The translations under genes were made by a program, and so were the position numbers. A stretch of 64,000 nt of DNA, taken from the NCBI RefSeq assembly GCF_037976325.1, contig NZ_CP150265.1, forward strand, positions 5,203,501-5,267,500. Reading direction: 5' to 3'. The stretch's first letter is position 1. Every line of letters starts with the position of its first letter. The stretch is from Paenibacillus sp. FSL K6-3182. Its GTDB lineage: Bacteria > Bacillota > Bacilli > Paenibacillales > Paenibacillaceae. The notes under the pieces are model-generated. The model was not told the origin of the DNA. It was given only the letters and a program-made list of their open reading frames with translations, and searched no databases. Positions 48,097 through 56,693 of the stretch are shown piece after piece.

Positions 48097-49980
48097 CTAT
48101 GATCCATCAATGCGAGTTCGATGAATCCATGCATAATCTTTGTTTGTACTCGGCGTCCATCTTGCATAAAAAATATTCGTATTTCGCTCCATCACCTCCT
48201 GGAACATCCTGCTCATCCCTGTATCGTAATGGGCCATTGTCAAAGAACGGTTCTCTACATTGGACATCATGCAATATACCTTATAGCCGTAATGCTTAGC
48301 CCGAAAGCAAATATCCATGTCGTCTTGATACAAAGGCGCGTAGCCTTCATCCAAGTATCCATACTGCTCCAAAAATGATTTTCGAATGACGAGCGGTCCC
48401 CGCATGCAAGCATCCACTTCAAAAACTCGGTTTTTCAAATTCGGATCTGCTTTCTCATCCTGCCTCCAATACACCTCGTTTGCAGAACACGAGATTTGCC
48501 CTGGTCCGCTGAGCGTCGTTCCTCTCGGGTAAAAGTTAACGCCTGATAAGCAGCCGACAATGGCACAACTCGTATTTTTGTCCATAAACTGTACAACCTC
48601 ATAAAAGATATTTTTATCGTTAACATAATTGTCATCCTGCAGAATGACGCAATAAGCACCGGATGATTTTTTTAAGCCGATGTTGTTCGTTTTAATCTCA
48701 AAAATATTGGGCGTCGTTTCATAAGCAATACTGTAATCCACTTGAACGGTCTGAAAAAATTGCTTCACCACGTATTCGCTTTGATCGTAGCAGCCATCAA
48801 AAATAATTCGGAGTTCAGCATTTTTATATTCGCTCACAGCACGGTGCAGCTCCGCTATTAGGGGAACAATCGTAGCTTCTTTATTAAAAACTGGCAGCGT
48901 AATGCTTATTTTCGGATATAGATTCCCGTTCAGGCAATCCTTAATCGTCTTGTCCAGTAACTGCTTATAAGGAAGGTGATATTCCTTTACATATTCAATC
49001 GTCTTCTTTTTCCAGTCCACAATCTCTTGATCACTCAGCTGAAGCGTGCGCTGCAGCAGCTGTTTTTGCTGCAAATGATCCAATGGGTCGAATACTCCGA
49101 TGGGTGAAAAATCGATGCCGGACTGCGCGGTTACAAGCGGTATAGCGCCGTGGATTAGTCCCTGTAAAATCGAAGAATCATATTGGCCTAACGAGGGGTA
49201 AACGATAAAATCAGTGTTCGAGAGCAGTTCTGCGCTCTGAGCTTCATTAAGCTCATCACCGTGAACAGACAGCTTATCGCCGAGCACAGCTTTTAATTGC
49301 AGCAGCCTATTGTTGAAAAACCTATTTGCAGGCTGCCCCACAACATGCAGCTCTAAATTTTGACTCGCGATGTCTGAACTCGAAAAGAGTAGAAAGACAG
49401 CTTCAAAACCATTGCTTAATCCGAGTTTTGGAGCGATATACGTGTACACTCTTCTTTGCCCCGTTTTTACATTTTCCGAAGATGGCAACGTATTGGGTTG
49501 ATCTAAAGCAGCAATCCCGCCTAACAACATTTTTATTTTCCATTTTGGCAGTCCGCGTTTGATGTAAGAATTGTAGGTTTCAATATTTCCAATTCCGATA
49601 ATGAAATCAGCTTGATTGATAGACTGTTCCAGCTCGTCAACATTTGGTGCAGCAGTCTCATGGAAAACATCATCTGGCAGGTTATGGCCAGCCTTTAATC
49701 TAGACGTGCTGTGGTTGATTTCTTGGGGGTGCAGCCCTGTCGTTATCAATATACTTTTCTTTATATGGCATAGCCCTTTTATACGCGAGAGATGATAGGA
49801 GCCGCCGACATACAGATCGTAGCTTTGACCTTGCAGTATCCGCACATCAAAATATGAGGCATTGAACAGCGTTACTGCGCCTATTGGAGCGAGTAAATCA
49901 TGGAGCGCAGCGGTGAGTTGACCGGCTGCCTTACTGCCCGCAGCTGCCTCATCCGCCTCATAACAAAGCAAGATTCTCAT
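48097..49980 (-). CDS. Fused GT4-like and GT2 glycosyltransferase
   Basis: Protein of 627 residues with two catalytic halves. Residues about 1-330 are GT-B (GT4-like), with a C-terminal lobe YIAPKLGLSNGFEAVFLL and NTDFIVYPSLGQYDSSILQGLIHGAIPL. Residues about 350-627 are GT-A (GT2), with ITLPVFNKEATIVPLIAEL, ILQDDN and DMDICFRAKHYG. Such a fusion could add two sugars in sequence. ATG follows GAGGAGGG. It is the fourth gene of the operon beginning with the CDP-glucose genes. Confidence 0.82.
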   Translation of the reverse strand: MRILLCYEADEAAAGSKAAGQLTAALHDLLAPIGAVTLFNASYFDVRILQGQSYDLYVGGSYHLSRIKGLCHIKKSILITTGLHPQEINHSTSRLKAGHNLPDDVFHETAAPNVDELEQSINQADFIIGIGNIETYNSYIKRGLPKWKIKMLLGGIAALDQPNTLPSSENVKTGQRRVYTYIAPKLGLSNGFEAVFLLFSSSDIASQNLELHVVGQPANRFFNNRLLQLKAVLGDKLSVHGDELNEAQSAELLSNTDFIVYPSLGQYDSSILQGLIHGAIPLVTAQSGIDFSPIGVFDPLDHLQQKQLLQRTLQLSDQEIVDWKKKTIEYVKEYHLPYKQLLDKTIKDCLNGNLYPKISITLPVFNKEATIVPLIAELHRAVSEYKNAELRIIFDGCYDQSEYVVKQFFQTVQVDYSIAYETTPNIFEIKTNNIGLKKSSGAYCVILQDDNYVNDKNIFYEVVQFMDKNTSCAIVGCLSGVNFYPRGTTLSGPGQISCSANEVYWRQDEKADPNLKNRVFEVDACMRGPLVIRKSFLEQYGYLDEGYAPLYQDDMDICFRAKHYGYKVYCMMSNVENRSLTMAHYDTGMSRMFQEVMERNTNIFYARWTPSTNKDYAWIHRTRIDGS

Positions 49981-50024
49981 CTTAATTTACCCTCCTCATT
50001 TTTAACAGCAATCTATTCTCATTC

Positions 50025-50945
50025 CTATTGCTGCTGCTCTATTAATCTTTTAATTCCCTCCTCTAGTGTTATTTTTGGCTTCCACTTCGGCACGGCTACC
50101 CCCTTGTTCCATGGAATCATAATTTCTCGCGGATGGTAGGGTCGTCCTCCCCAATTCACCTGTAATGGTACATCCATTATTTTTTCGATAATGCCCGCTA
50201 ACTCCTTTAGTGGAATGAGCTGCTGTGAAGATACGGAATAAACCTCGTTCTTAACTGCCTCTTCATTTAGCAGCTGCTGGGCTGCGAGCATATAAGCTTC
50301 AACAACATCATCAATGTGTACAATATCAATCAGCTGCTCTCCAGGTGACATCGCGAGCGGTTTTTGTTCCTTCCCTGCCTTCAGCAGCAACGAAATGATT
50401 TTGGATCTCGTATCGTTTGGACCGTAATTATCGAACAGCTCCAGTGTAATTACACGTAACGGCGACGACTCACAATAATAAGCTAAAATATCCGTAAACG
50501 CTTGTTTCGAGGCATCATACAGCGATTTTGGGCTATAAAGCTTATTGTCAAAATGCTGTGAGAAGGTTCCCGTATTAATGAATGCATAAACATGCTGCGA
50601 CAACATCGCCTCCACTAGCTGCGTACCGAAAATAATATTGCTTGTCAGCATCTCTTCTACCTGTCTTGGCGCATACGTAACTGTGGCGAAGGATGCTAAA
50701 TGAATAACAAGATCGGGCTTTGCAGACTCGACAATTGCGAACATACTGTCAATCGTCCCATCATGCCGATGTATGATGATAGCACCCTGGACATCCTCCA
50801 ATTGCTTAAGGCTCGACTCATTTCTAGCGATAATGTGCACCTTCCACCCTTCCGCCAAAAGCTTCCGAACGAGGTGTGAGCCAATAAAACCCGTGGCTCC
50901 GGTGACTAAAGCTGTTAAGGCTGTACGGGAATTTTTTTCTATCAT
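50025..50945 (-). CDS. NAD-dependent sugar epimerase/reductase, probably CDP-sugar
   Basis: SDR protein of 306 residues. The NAD(P)-binding GATGFIGSHLV and catalytic YDASKQAF (Tyr-xxx-Lys) are clear, with GGRPYHPREI near the C-terminus. It resembles RfbJ-like reductases that act on CDP-4-keto-6-deoxyhexoses, which fits its place 12 bases after rfbG. No 3-dehydrase (RfbH) is present here, so the product would be a CDP-6-deoxyhexose, not a 3,6-dideoxy sugar. Activity is inferred. Confidence 0.82.
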   Translation of the reverse strand: MIEKNSRTALTALVTGATGFIGSHLVRKLLAEGWKVHIIARNESSLKQLEDVQGAIIIHRHDGTIDSMFAIVESAKPDLVIHLASFATVTYAPRQVEEMLTSNIIFGTQLVEAMLSQHVYAFINTGTFSQHFDNKLYSPKSLYDASKQAFTDILAYYCESSPLRVITLELFDNYGPNDTRSKIISLLLKAGKEQKPLAMSPGEQLIDIVHIDDVVEAYMLAAQQLLNEEAVKNEVYSVSSQQLIPLKELAGIIEKIMDVPLQVNWGGRPYHPREIMIPWNKGVAVPKWKPKITLEEGIKRLIEQQQ

Positions 50946-50957
50946 CGATGTCCCCCC

Positions 50958-52043
50958 TCAGCTTGTTTTCCCGGCATATTCATGCCATTGCTTCAAACAA
51001 ACCTGCCGAATATCTTCGTTGCCTTGATAGGCAAGCGTCCACTCAACCACCTTATCCAGCGCCTGATCAAGGGTCCATCTTGGTTTCCAGCCTAAGCGTC
51101 GCTGCGCCTTCGAGCAGTCCAGCTTCAGCTCATGGGCTTCATGCGGGTGCTTGCCTATATCCGTATGCACCACTACGCCGCCCCATTTCGCACCAAGTAT
51201 TTCAACAATCTGGCCTACCGGCCTTGCATCCTCATCGCGAGGACCGAAATTCCAGCCTTCCGCATACTCTGATCCGTTCGCATAAAGTTTCTCTGCAAGC
51301 AGCAAATATCCGCTTAAAGGCTCAAGTACATGCTGCCAAGGTCTTATCGCATGCGGGTTTCTAATGCTCACCGCACTGCCGTCCATGAAGGCACGAACCA
51401 TATCTGGAACTAATCGATTCTGAGCAAAGTCTCCGCCCCCGATGACATTGCCCGCTCTTGCCGTTGCAATGCCGACACCGTGAACCTTCTCATCCTTGCT
51501 ATGAAAGAAGGAATTGCGATAAGAGGCTGTAACAAGCTCCGAGCAAGCTTTGCTGTTTGAATATGGATCATAACCGCCCAGCCTATCGCTCTCCCTGTAG
51601 CCCCATGCCCATTCTTGATTTTCATACACTTTATCTGTCGTTACATTAACAACCGCCTTAATGCCCGCTCCACTCTCCACAGCAAGCTTTACCGCATCAA
51701 GCAGATTAACCGTACCCATGACGTTGACTTCAAAAGTATAAGCAGGCGTTTCGTAGGAGGGCTTAACCAGAGCTTGAGCTGCCATATGAATAACGATATC
51801 AGGCTCAGCAGCTAACAAAACCTTGCTCAGCCTTGCTGAATCTCTAATATCACCGGTAACGGACTGAATCATCGCATCGATATTGCAAAGCTCATATAAA
51901 TTAGGCTGCTGCTGCGGTGCTAGCGCATAACCAGTCACCTTGGCGCCCATCGCTGCCAGCCACAAGCAAAGCCAGCTGCCTTTAAAGCCGGTGTGTCCAG
52001 TAATGAACACTTTTTTATTGCGCCAAAAGCTTGGATTCATCAT
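50958..52043 (-). CDS. rfbG: CDP-glucose 4,6-dehydratase
   Basis: SDR enzyme of about 361 residues producing CDP-4-keto-6-deoxy-D-glucose. Recognised by FITGHTGFKGSWLCLWL, HMAAQALVKPSYETPAYTFEVN, and NVTTDKVYENQEW with YSNSKACSELV (Tyr-xxx-Lys); GVGIATARAGNVIGGGDFA also matches. AAAGGAG stands 5-8 bases before ATGATG (52043). It follows rfbF by 10 bases. Confidence 0.94.
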   Translation of the reverse strand: MMNPSFWRNKKVFITGHTGFKGSWLCLWLAAMGAKVTGYALAPQQQPNLYELCNIDAMIQSVTGDIRDSARLSKVLLAAEPDIVIHMAAQALVKPSYETPAYTFEVNVMGTVNLLDAVKLAVESGAGIKAVVNVTTDKVYENQEWAWGYRESDRLGGYDPYSNSKACSELVTASYRNSFFHSKDEKVHGVGIATARAGNVIGGGDFAQNRLVPDMVRAFMDGSAVSIRNPHAIRPWQHVLEPLSGYLLLAEKLYANGSEYAEGWNFGPRDEDARPVGQIVEILGAKWGGVVVHTDIGKHPHEAHELKLDCSKAQRRLGWKPRWTLDQALDKVVEWTLAYQGNEDIRQVCLKQWHEYAGKTS

Positions 52044-52053
52044 GGACACTCCT

Positions 52054-52845
52054 TTATTTTTTCCAAAGCGCTTTTTCTGATTTCCATAAACCTTCTAAAT
52101 AGTTTTTATCTCTAAGCGTATCCAGCGGCTGAAAGAACCCCTCATGCTTATAAGCCATAAGCTGTCCATCATTAGCTATCTTCTGCATGCAGTCCATCTC
52201 CAGATTTGTATGATCGCCTTCAATATAATCAAGCAGCTGCGGTTCCATTACGAAAAAACCTGAATTAATCCAGCTCCCGTCGCCTTTTGGTTTCTCCATA
52301 AAATCAATAACCTTGTTGCTGTCCTTTATATCGAGAGCGCCAAATCTGCCGCTTGGCTGCGTAGCCGTTACTGTAGCCAGCTTGTTATGAGAGCAGTGAA
52401 AAGCTGACAGCTTGCCAATATCGATGTCCGAAACCCCGTCGCCGTACGTCAGCATAAATGTTTTGTTTCCTAAATACGGCTGAACTCGCTTTAGCCTGCC
52501 GCCCGTCATCGTTTCTTTGCCTGTGTCGACCAACGTGATTTTCCAAGGTTCAATGGAAGATTCATGAATTGTCATTTCGTTTCGATTCGATAAATCAAAG
52601 GTCACATCCGAGTGATGCAAAAAATAATGATAGAAATATTCTTTGATGAAATAACCTTTGTAGCCCAAACAAATCACAAAATCAGTAAAGCCGTAATGCG
52701 CATAGGTTTGCATGATATGCCATAAGATTGGCTTATCCCCAATGTCGATCATCGGTTTTGGTTTCATGAGCGACTCCTCGCTTATTCTAGTGCCGAACCC
52801 ACCTGCTAGAATGACCACTTTCGTATTTTTATCTATCGTCCGCAT
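52054..52845 (-). CDS. rfbF: Glucose-1-phosphate cytidylyltransferase
   Basis: Nucleotidyltransferase of about 263 residues making CDP-glucose. Signature GGFGTRISEESLMKPKPMIDIG, WHIMQTYAHYGF and the metal region TYGDGVSDID are diagnostic for RfbF. I use ATG 52845, with GAGGATG upstream. It is the first gene of a seven-gene operon (rfbF-rfbG-SDR-four transferases). Upstream on the minus strand a partial sigma-K-like motif (AC, 15 bases, CATAGGAAG) lacks the final TA. Confidence 0.94.
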   Translation of the reverse strand: MRTIDKNTKVVILAGGFGTRISEESLMKPKPMIDIGDKPILWHIMQTYAHYGFTDFVICLGYKGYFIKEYFYHYFLHHSDVTFDLSNRNEMTIHESSIEPWKITLVDTGKETMTGGRLKRVQPYLGNKTFMLTYGDGVSDIDIGKLSAFHCSHNKLATVTATQPSGRFGALDIKDSNKVIDFMEKPKGDGSWINSGFFVMEPQLLDYIEGDHTNLEMDCMQKIANDGQLMAYKHEGFFQPLDTLRDKNYLEGLWKSEKALWKK

Positions 52846-53000
52846 AGAAACATCCTCTCTTTCTCTCAAATATACTTTGCCATCTTCCTATGTTTATTCA
52901 TTCAATAGTTTGTTGTTCTGATGAATACCCAGTCTGTGAAAATTTAATAGATGCGATCAAGCAATGGAATACAGGCGCTTCACGCCTATCGATTGCCCGT

Positions 53001-53027
53001 ACCATGCCAAATTATCGACATAGAATA
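53001..53027 (+). promoter_or_regulatory. Sigma-K-like promoter upstream of the basic-tailed transferase
   Basis: AC at 53001-53002, 16 bases, then CATAGAATA at 53019-53027, a full match to AC, N16-17, CATAnnnTA. The start codon is 39 bases downstream. Confidence 0.6.
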
Positions 53028-53066
53028 CATTGAACGAGGTTTCTTGAAAATAAGGAGGGATAACGC

Positions 53067-54146
53067 TTGTCTCAAACCGTTGTCAAACGAAAACCAGCTT
53101 CGAATAAGCGGATGAAACGACAAAGTAAAAAAATAAATCGCACGTCCGCAAATACGCGTCGCAGAGCTTCTCGCAAGGGGAAGATGCTGCTGCGGTCAAA
53201 TCGAATAAACAAACGAGCAAGAGGATGGAAACGCGGCATCCTCGCCCGTAAAGTACCAGCTGCTCCAATAGCTCCTGCTGCTCCTGCTTCTACTCTTGTT
53301 GAACAGCCAAGCGACGGAGGGGCAGCGCCTATTTTAATACCGCTGACGGGTATTATTTTCAGCAAGGATCGAGCCCTCCAGCTGGATGCAGCCCTGCGAT
53401 CGCTTTACTTGCATGCCCTCGATATTTCCAATTTTCACATGAAGGTCCTTTACAAGACATCGAGCGATTTTTATGAATCACAATATGAACGACTCAAAAA
53501 CGAATACCCGTTGGTACAATTTATTAAAGAGGAGCAATTCAAAGAGCAGGTTATCGCTTCGATGGAACCCTATACCTATGTTCTATTCATCGTGGATGAT
53601 TGCTTGTTCGTTCGCGATTTCACGCTGCAGTCCGTCATGAACACATTAGCTGCGCACAACGATTTGATTGGCTTTTCCTTAAGACTGGGACCAAACATTC
53701 GTTACTGCTACACGATGAGTGCTGAACAGTCTATTCCATGGCATCACATTATCGAGTATGGCTATCGCAAGTTTGACTGGACATCGGCGCAGTATGAATT
53801 CGGCTATCCGATTGAAGTTTCCAGCTCGGTATACCGCACAACTCATCTTCTTCCTCATCTGAGAAACTTGGATTTCTCCAACCCCAATACGCTTGAAGGA
53901 TGTATGGCAGGACGTGCGCAGGAGCTGTCTGAGGGGCGCCAGTTTCTAGCATGCAGCGAAGTATCCTTAGCGTTTTGCAACCCGCTCAACGTCGTTCAGA
54001 ATGTCTATGCCAACCGCGCAGGAAGCAATAAGGAATACTCGCCGCAAGAGCTTGCTTTGCTATTTGAGAACGGTGATCGTATAAACGTAAACAAATATGC
54101 AAACTATATCCCAGCCGCATGCCACGAGCAGGTAGACATCTTTTAA
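53067..54146 (+). CDS. Glycosyltransferase-like protein with basic N-terminus
   Basis: Protein of 359 residues. The first about 60 residues are strongly basic (KRKPASNKRMKRQSKK, RTSANTRRRASRKGK), followed by an Ala/Pro linker. A GT-A-like domain begins near LIPLTGIIFSKDRALQLDAAL, with a likely DxD in YVLFIVDDCLF. The family is not clearly recognised; similarity to GT2-type nucleotide-sugar folds is general. TTG 53067 is preceded by AAGGAGGGATA. It is a single plus-strand gene with its own sigma-K-like promoter and a terminator. Confidence 0.75.
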   Translation: MSQTVVKRKPASNKRMKRQSKKINRTSANTRRRASRKGKMLLRSNRINKRARGWKRGILARKVPAAPIAPAAPASTLVEQPSDGGAAPILIPLTGIIFSKDRALQLDAALRSLYLHALDISNFHMKVLYKTSSDFYESQYERLKNEYPLVQFIKEEQFKEQVIASMEPYTYVLFIVDDCLFVRDFTLQSVMNTLAAHNDLIGFSLRLGPNIRYCYTMSAEQSIPWHHIIEYGYRKFDWTSAQYEFGYPIEVSSSVYRTTHLLPHLRNLDFSNPNTLEGCMAGRAQELSEGRQFLACSEVSLAFCNPLNVVQNVYANRAGSNKEYSPQELALLFENGDRINVNKYANYIPAACHEQVDIF

Positions 54147-54170
54147 TAGCTGTTCCTATCATTCATCCAC

Positions 54171-54217
54171 AAAAAAAACGTAAGCAGCTCGGAAAAATCC
54201 GAACCGCTTACGTTTTT
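54171..54217. terminator. Bidirectional terminator between convergent transferase genes
   Basis: AAAACGTAAGC and GCTTACGTTTT pair, with an inner TCGG/CCGA stem, and A and T runs on both sides. It separates the plus-strand basic-tailed transferase and the minus-strand GT6 operon. Confidence 0.88.
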
Positions 54218-54225
54218 TTATGCCG

Positions 54226-55305
54226 CTAGCTTCTCAAAAAGCTATGGCCGCCGAAGTTGTTTTTATCGCGAATTAATATTTTCATTGGAAACGGAAGCTG
54301 CTGGCCCTCCACGTAACCATAGGATGGATTCATCACTTTAGGAGACTTGTCGATTAAATATTTATTTAAATGCGATTCGTCATGCCAAATGGCATTGATC
54401 CCATTATTCATATCCGTTCTAATATTGTCATCCAGAACACGAATGAGATTCGTATAGTGCTCCGTTCGGCCGCCGTTCAACCCACCCATAAAGTAGTAGC
54501 TTCCTGCGCCCTCCGGAATATAGGCTAAGCTTTGTTGATTTTTCTCAAAATCAAGCTCGTGGCGCGCTTTATTGTAGAAGCCTGGATGCTGGACCGCAAC
54601 GATGCCCTCGTGAATAGGCAATATTTCTTCCCTTACAACATCAACGAATTGCATATTGGCATTAAAGAAAAATACAAAATCACATTCCTGCTGCAGCTGA
54701 TGCACCACGTTTCTAAACATCGCATATCGCAGCAGCGTATTGCCCGGCCATCCAAGATTATCCTGAGGAATCTTCAAAATGTTCGATCTCTCTTCATCAA
54801 CGATGTGGTCGGCATCTGTGAATACATAATAGTTTTTCTGGTAGCCCGGCAAGAAATAAGCTTCGGCGCTCCGATAAAAGTTTTCCCAGAAAATACTGTA
54901 TTTCCCTGTGCATATATAAAGAATCCCGATTCGAGATCCGGCTACACTCGCAATTTCTGCTTCACTCGGCATTTGTGTAGTCAGATAAGGGGATGCATTT
55001 GCGCTTTCTGGCTGTGCTTGCGAGAGGACAGCACCTTGATTGGTCATATAAGACTCTTGATGCGCATCCTCAAAACCTTTAGAATGCCCTTCTCTATACC
55101 CTTGCTCATAACCTGTGTGAAACGGTCCGCTTCTTTTTCTCCCTCTTGCACCGCTTCTCAACCCTTTTTTTAATGTTTTACCTCGCCGTTTCCCTTTTTT
55201 TACACCATATTTGTTTTTGCGGCTGCTTAATTTCCCGCCGGCTTTCAACGTTTTTTTTACGCTCGTTTTTTTAATAGCTGTACTTTTTTTTCGTTTCGTC
55301 AGCAT
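54226..55305 (-). CDS. GT6 (ABO blood-group-like) glycosyltransferase with basic GY-repeat N-terminus
   Basis: Protein of 359 residues. The first about 60 residues are Lys/Arg-rich, followed by GYEQGYREGHSKGF. The rest is a full GT6 domain: YYVFTDADH, WPGNTLLRYAMF, HPGFYNKARHELDFE, SYYFMGGLNGG and NGINAIWHDESHLNKYL, close to mammalian ABO and alpha-1,3-galactosyltransferases. The metal-binding DxD is replaced by NAN (FFFNANMQF), as known for other bacterial GT6 enzymes. GT6 enzymes add Gal or GalNAc alpha-1,3, often to fucosylated acceptors. AGGAGGAC precedes ATG 55305. Last of a four-gene operon. Confidence 0.93.
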   Translation of the reverse strand: MLTKRKKSTAIKKTSVKKTLKAGGKLSSRKNKYGVKKGKRRGKTLKKGLRSGARGRKRSGPFHTGYEQGYREGHSKGFEDAHQESYMTNQGAVLSQAQPESANASPYLTTQMPSEAEIASVAGSRIGILYICTGKYSIFWENFYRSAEAYFLPGYQKNYYVFTDADHIVDEERSNILKIPQDNLGWPGNTLLRYAMFRNVVHQLQQECDFVFFFNANMQFVDVVREEILPIHEGIVAVQHPGFYNKARHELDFEKNQQSLAYIPEGAGSYYFMGGLNGGRTEHYTNLIRVLDDNIRTDMNNGINAIWHDESHLNKYLIDKSPKVMNPSYGYVEGQQLPFPMKILIRDKNNFGGHSFLRS

Positions 55306-55329
55306 GCTGCCGTCCTCCTAAACTTGAAA

Positions 55330-56661
55330 TTATATATTATTAGCCTTAATGATCGGAGGAGCTACAATAGGGAAGCCTTCCGAATACTGGTTTTTGTCGG
55401 CCTGCGTTAAAGGACGAACATAACGCTGCTCCAGTCCCCATGCCTTATAGGCATATTTTGTCGTCATCCGGTGCAGCTTGCCCTGTATAATCTGGTACAT
55501 TTCGCCGTCTTGCGTTTTTACTAAACTGCCTTCAGCGAAATTGGTTGTGAGCGCCGATAATGCAGCTATTCTCTGCTGCAGCACTGCAATCGAAATGTCT
55601 CCTCCTATCGGCCAGTTCCATAAATCAAGCTGCGGCAATCTTACTGCATCCACATGCATTAAGTCTGAAGACCGCACGATATATCGATATCCATTTTCTA
55701 CCCAATAGACATTCGAATCGGTTCCTTTAACAACGATATGGCTAGGGTAAAAGTTTGTTCCTGTTCTCTTTTCATTAGGCGATGCCGAATTCATTACCGC
55801 CTCCAGCCTGCTGATCTGATCCCAGTCGCCCCATTTTTCACGAAAAAAAGCGTTATTAAGCAAGGAAGCATCCAGAAACGAACGCATCGTCACACTGCCA
55901 TAATGATGGATGAATGTATCCTCCGCAATTACTAGATCGAGACCAAGCAATTGTATCCGAAGATAAAAGTCTACATCCTCGCAGGTCCCAATGACATATC
56001 CCTCATCCATATACCCGACTCTTTGAAGCACCTCTCTGGATAAAAGCAAGCAAAAGCCCATTATGGCATTCGTTTTTCTCCATCGTACCGGGTTAATATG
56101 ATTGTAATTTTGGGCAAACTGCTGCATTTCTTTCATGTTTTTGTAGCTGACATCAATCTTTTGATCATTCGACAAATAATTGGTTACCGGACCAACAAGA
56201 CCAATCGATGGGTTGCTGTTCAAGCACGACAATAAATTCGACAGCCAGTTTTTCGTCACGATCGTATCATTGTTAAGAATGAGAATCGACGTACCTTTTG
56301 CCATCATCAGGCCTTGATTGACACCACCGGAAAAACCTAAGTTCTCTTGAAAAATTTTATAGCGCAATCGCCCTGCCCGCGACTTTAAATAGGCAGCCGT
56401 TCCGTCCGTTGAGCCATTATCAATAATGATGATTTCATAAGATTGCGGCGTATATTTATGAATGCTCTCTATACAATTTCGTAAATAGTTCAACTGGTTA
56501 TAGGTTGGAATAATAATGCTTGTGCCTTCAAAAGGCTGCTGATAGCTTGCTGCTCCACTCGCCTTGCCATCCCGATAACCAGCTGCATAGCTCGCTTGAA
56601 AGTTGGTTCGCTTTATTTTACGGACTGCTTTTATACGCCTGCGCGGATATCGCTTGCGCAT
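55330..56661 (-). CDS. GT2 glycosyltransferase with basic N-terminus and VYxV-repeat tail
   Basis: Protein of 443 residues. An Arg/Lys-rich start (MRKRYPRRRIKAVRKIKR) leads to AAGYRDGKASG. The GT2 domain follows (TSIIIPTYNQLNYLRNCIESI, NGSTDGTAAYL, ILNNDTIVTKNWL, CEDVDFYLR). The last about 110 residues contain two units of the pattern V-K-x-x-D-x-x-x-Y-x-V/I-x-x-G (VVKGTDSNVYWVENGYRYIV and LVKTQDGEMYQIIQGKLHRM), as in some surface-associated repeat proteins. GAGGTGA precedes the ATG. Sugar and acceptor are unknown. Confidence 0.84.
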   Translation of the reverse strand: MRKRYPRRRIKAVRKIKRTNFQASYAAGYRDGKASGAASYQQPFEGTSIIIPTYNQLNYLRNCIESIHKYTPQSYEIIIIDNGSTDGTAAYLKSRAGRLRYKIFQENLGFSGGVNQGLMMAKGTSILILNNDTIVTKNWLSNLLSCLNSNPSIGLVGPVTNYLSNDQKIDVSYKNMKEMQQFAQNYNHINPVRWRKTNAIMGFCLLLSREVLQRVGYMDEGYVIGTCEDVDFYLRIQLLGLDLVIAEDTFIHHYGSVTMRSFLDASLLNNAFFREKWGDWDQISRLEAVMNSASPNEKRTGTNFYPSHIVVKGTDSNVYWVENGYRYIVRSSDLMHVDAVRLPQLDLWNWPIGGDISIAVLQQRIAALSALTTNFAEGSLVKTQDGEMYQIIQGKLHRMTTKYAYKAWGLEQRYVRPLTQADKNQYSEGFPIVAPPIIKANNI

Positions 56662-56693
56662 CTCGATTCACCTCCCACGATCTTGTTTAGCTA

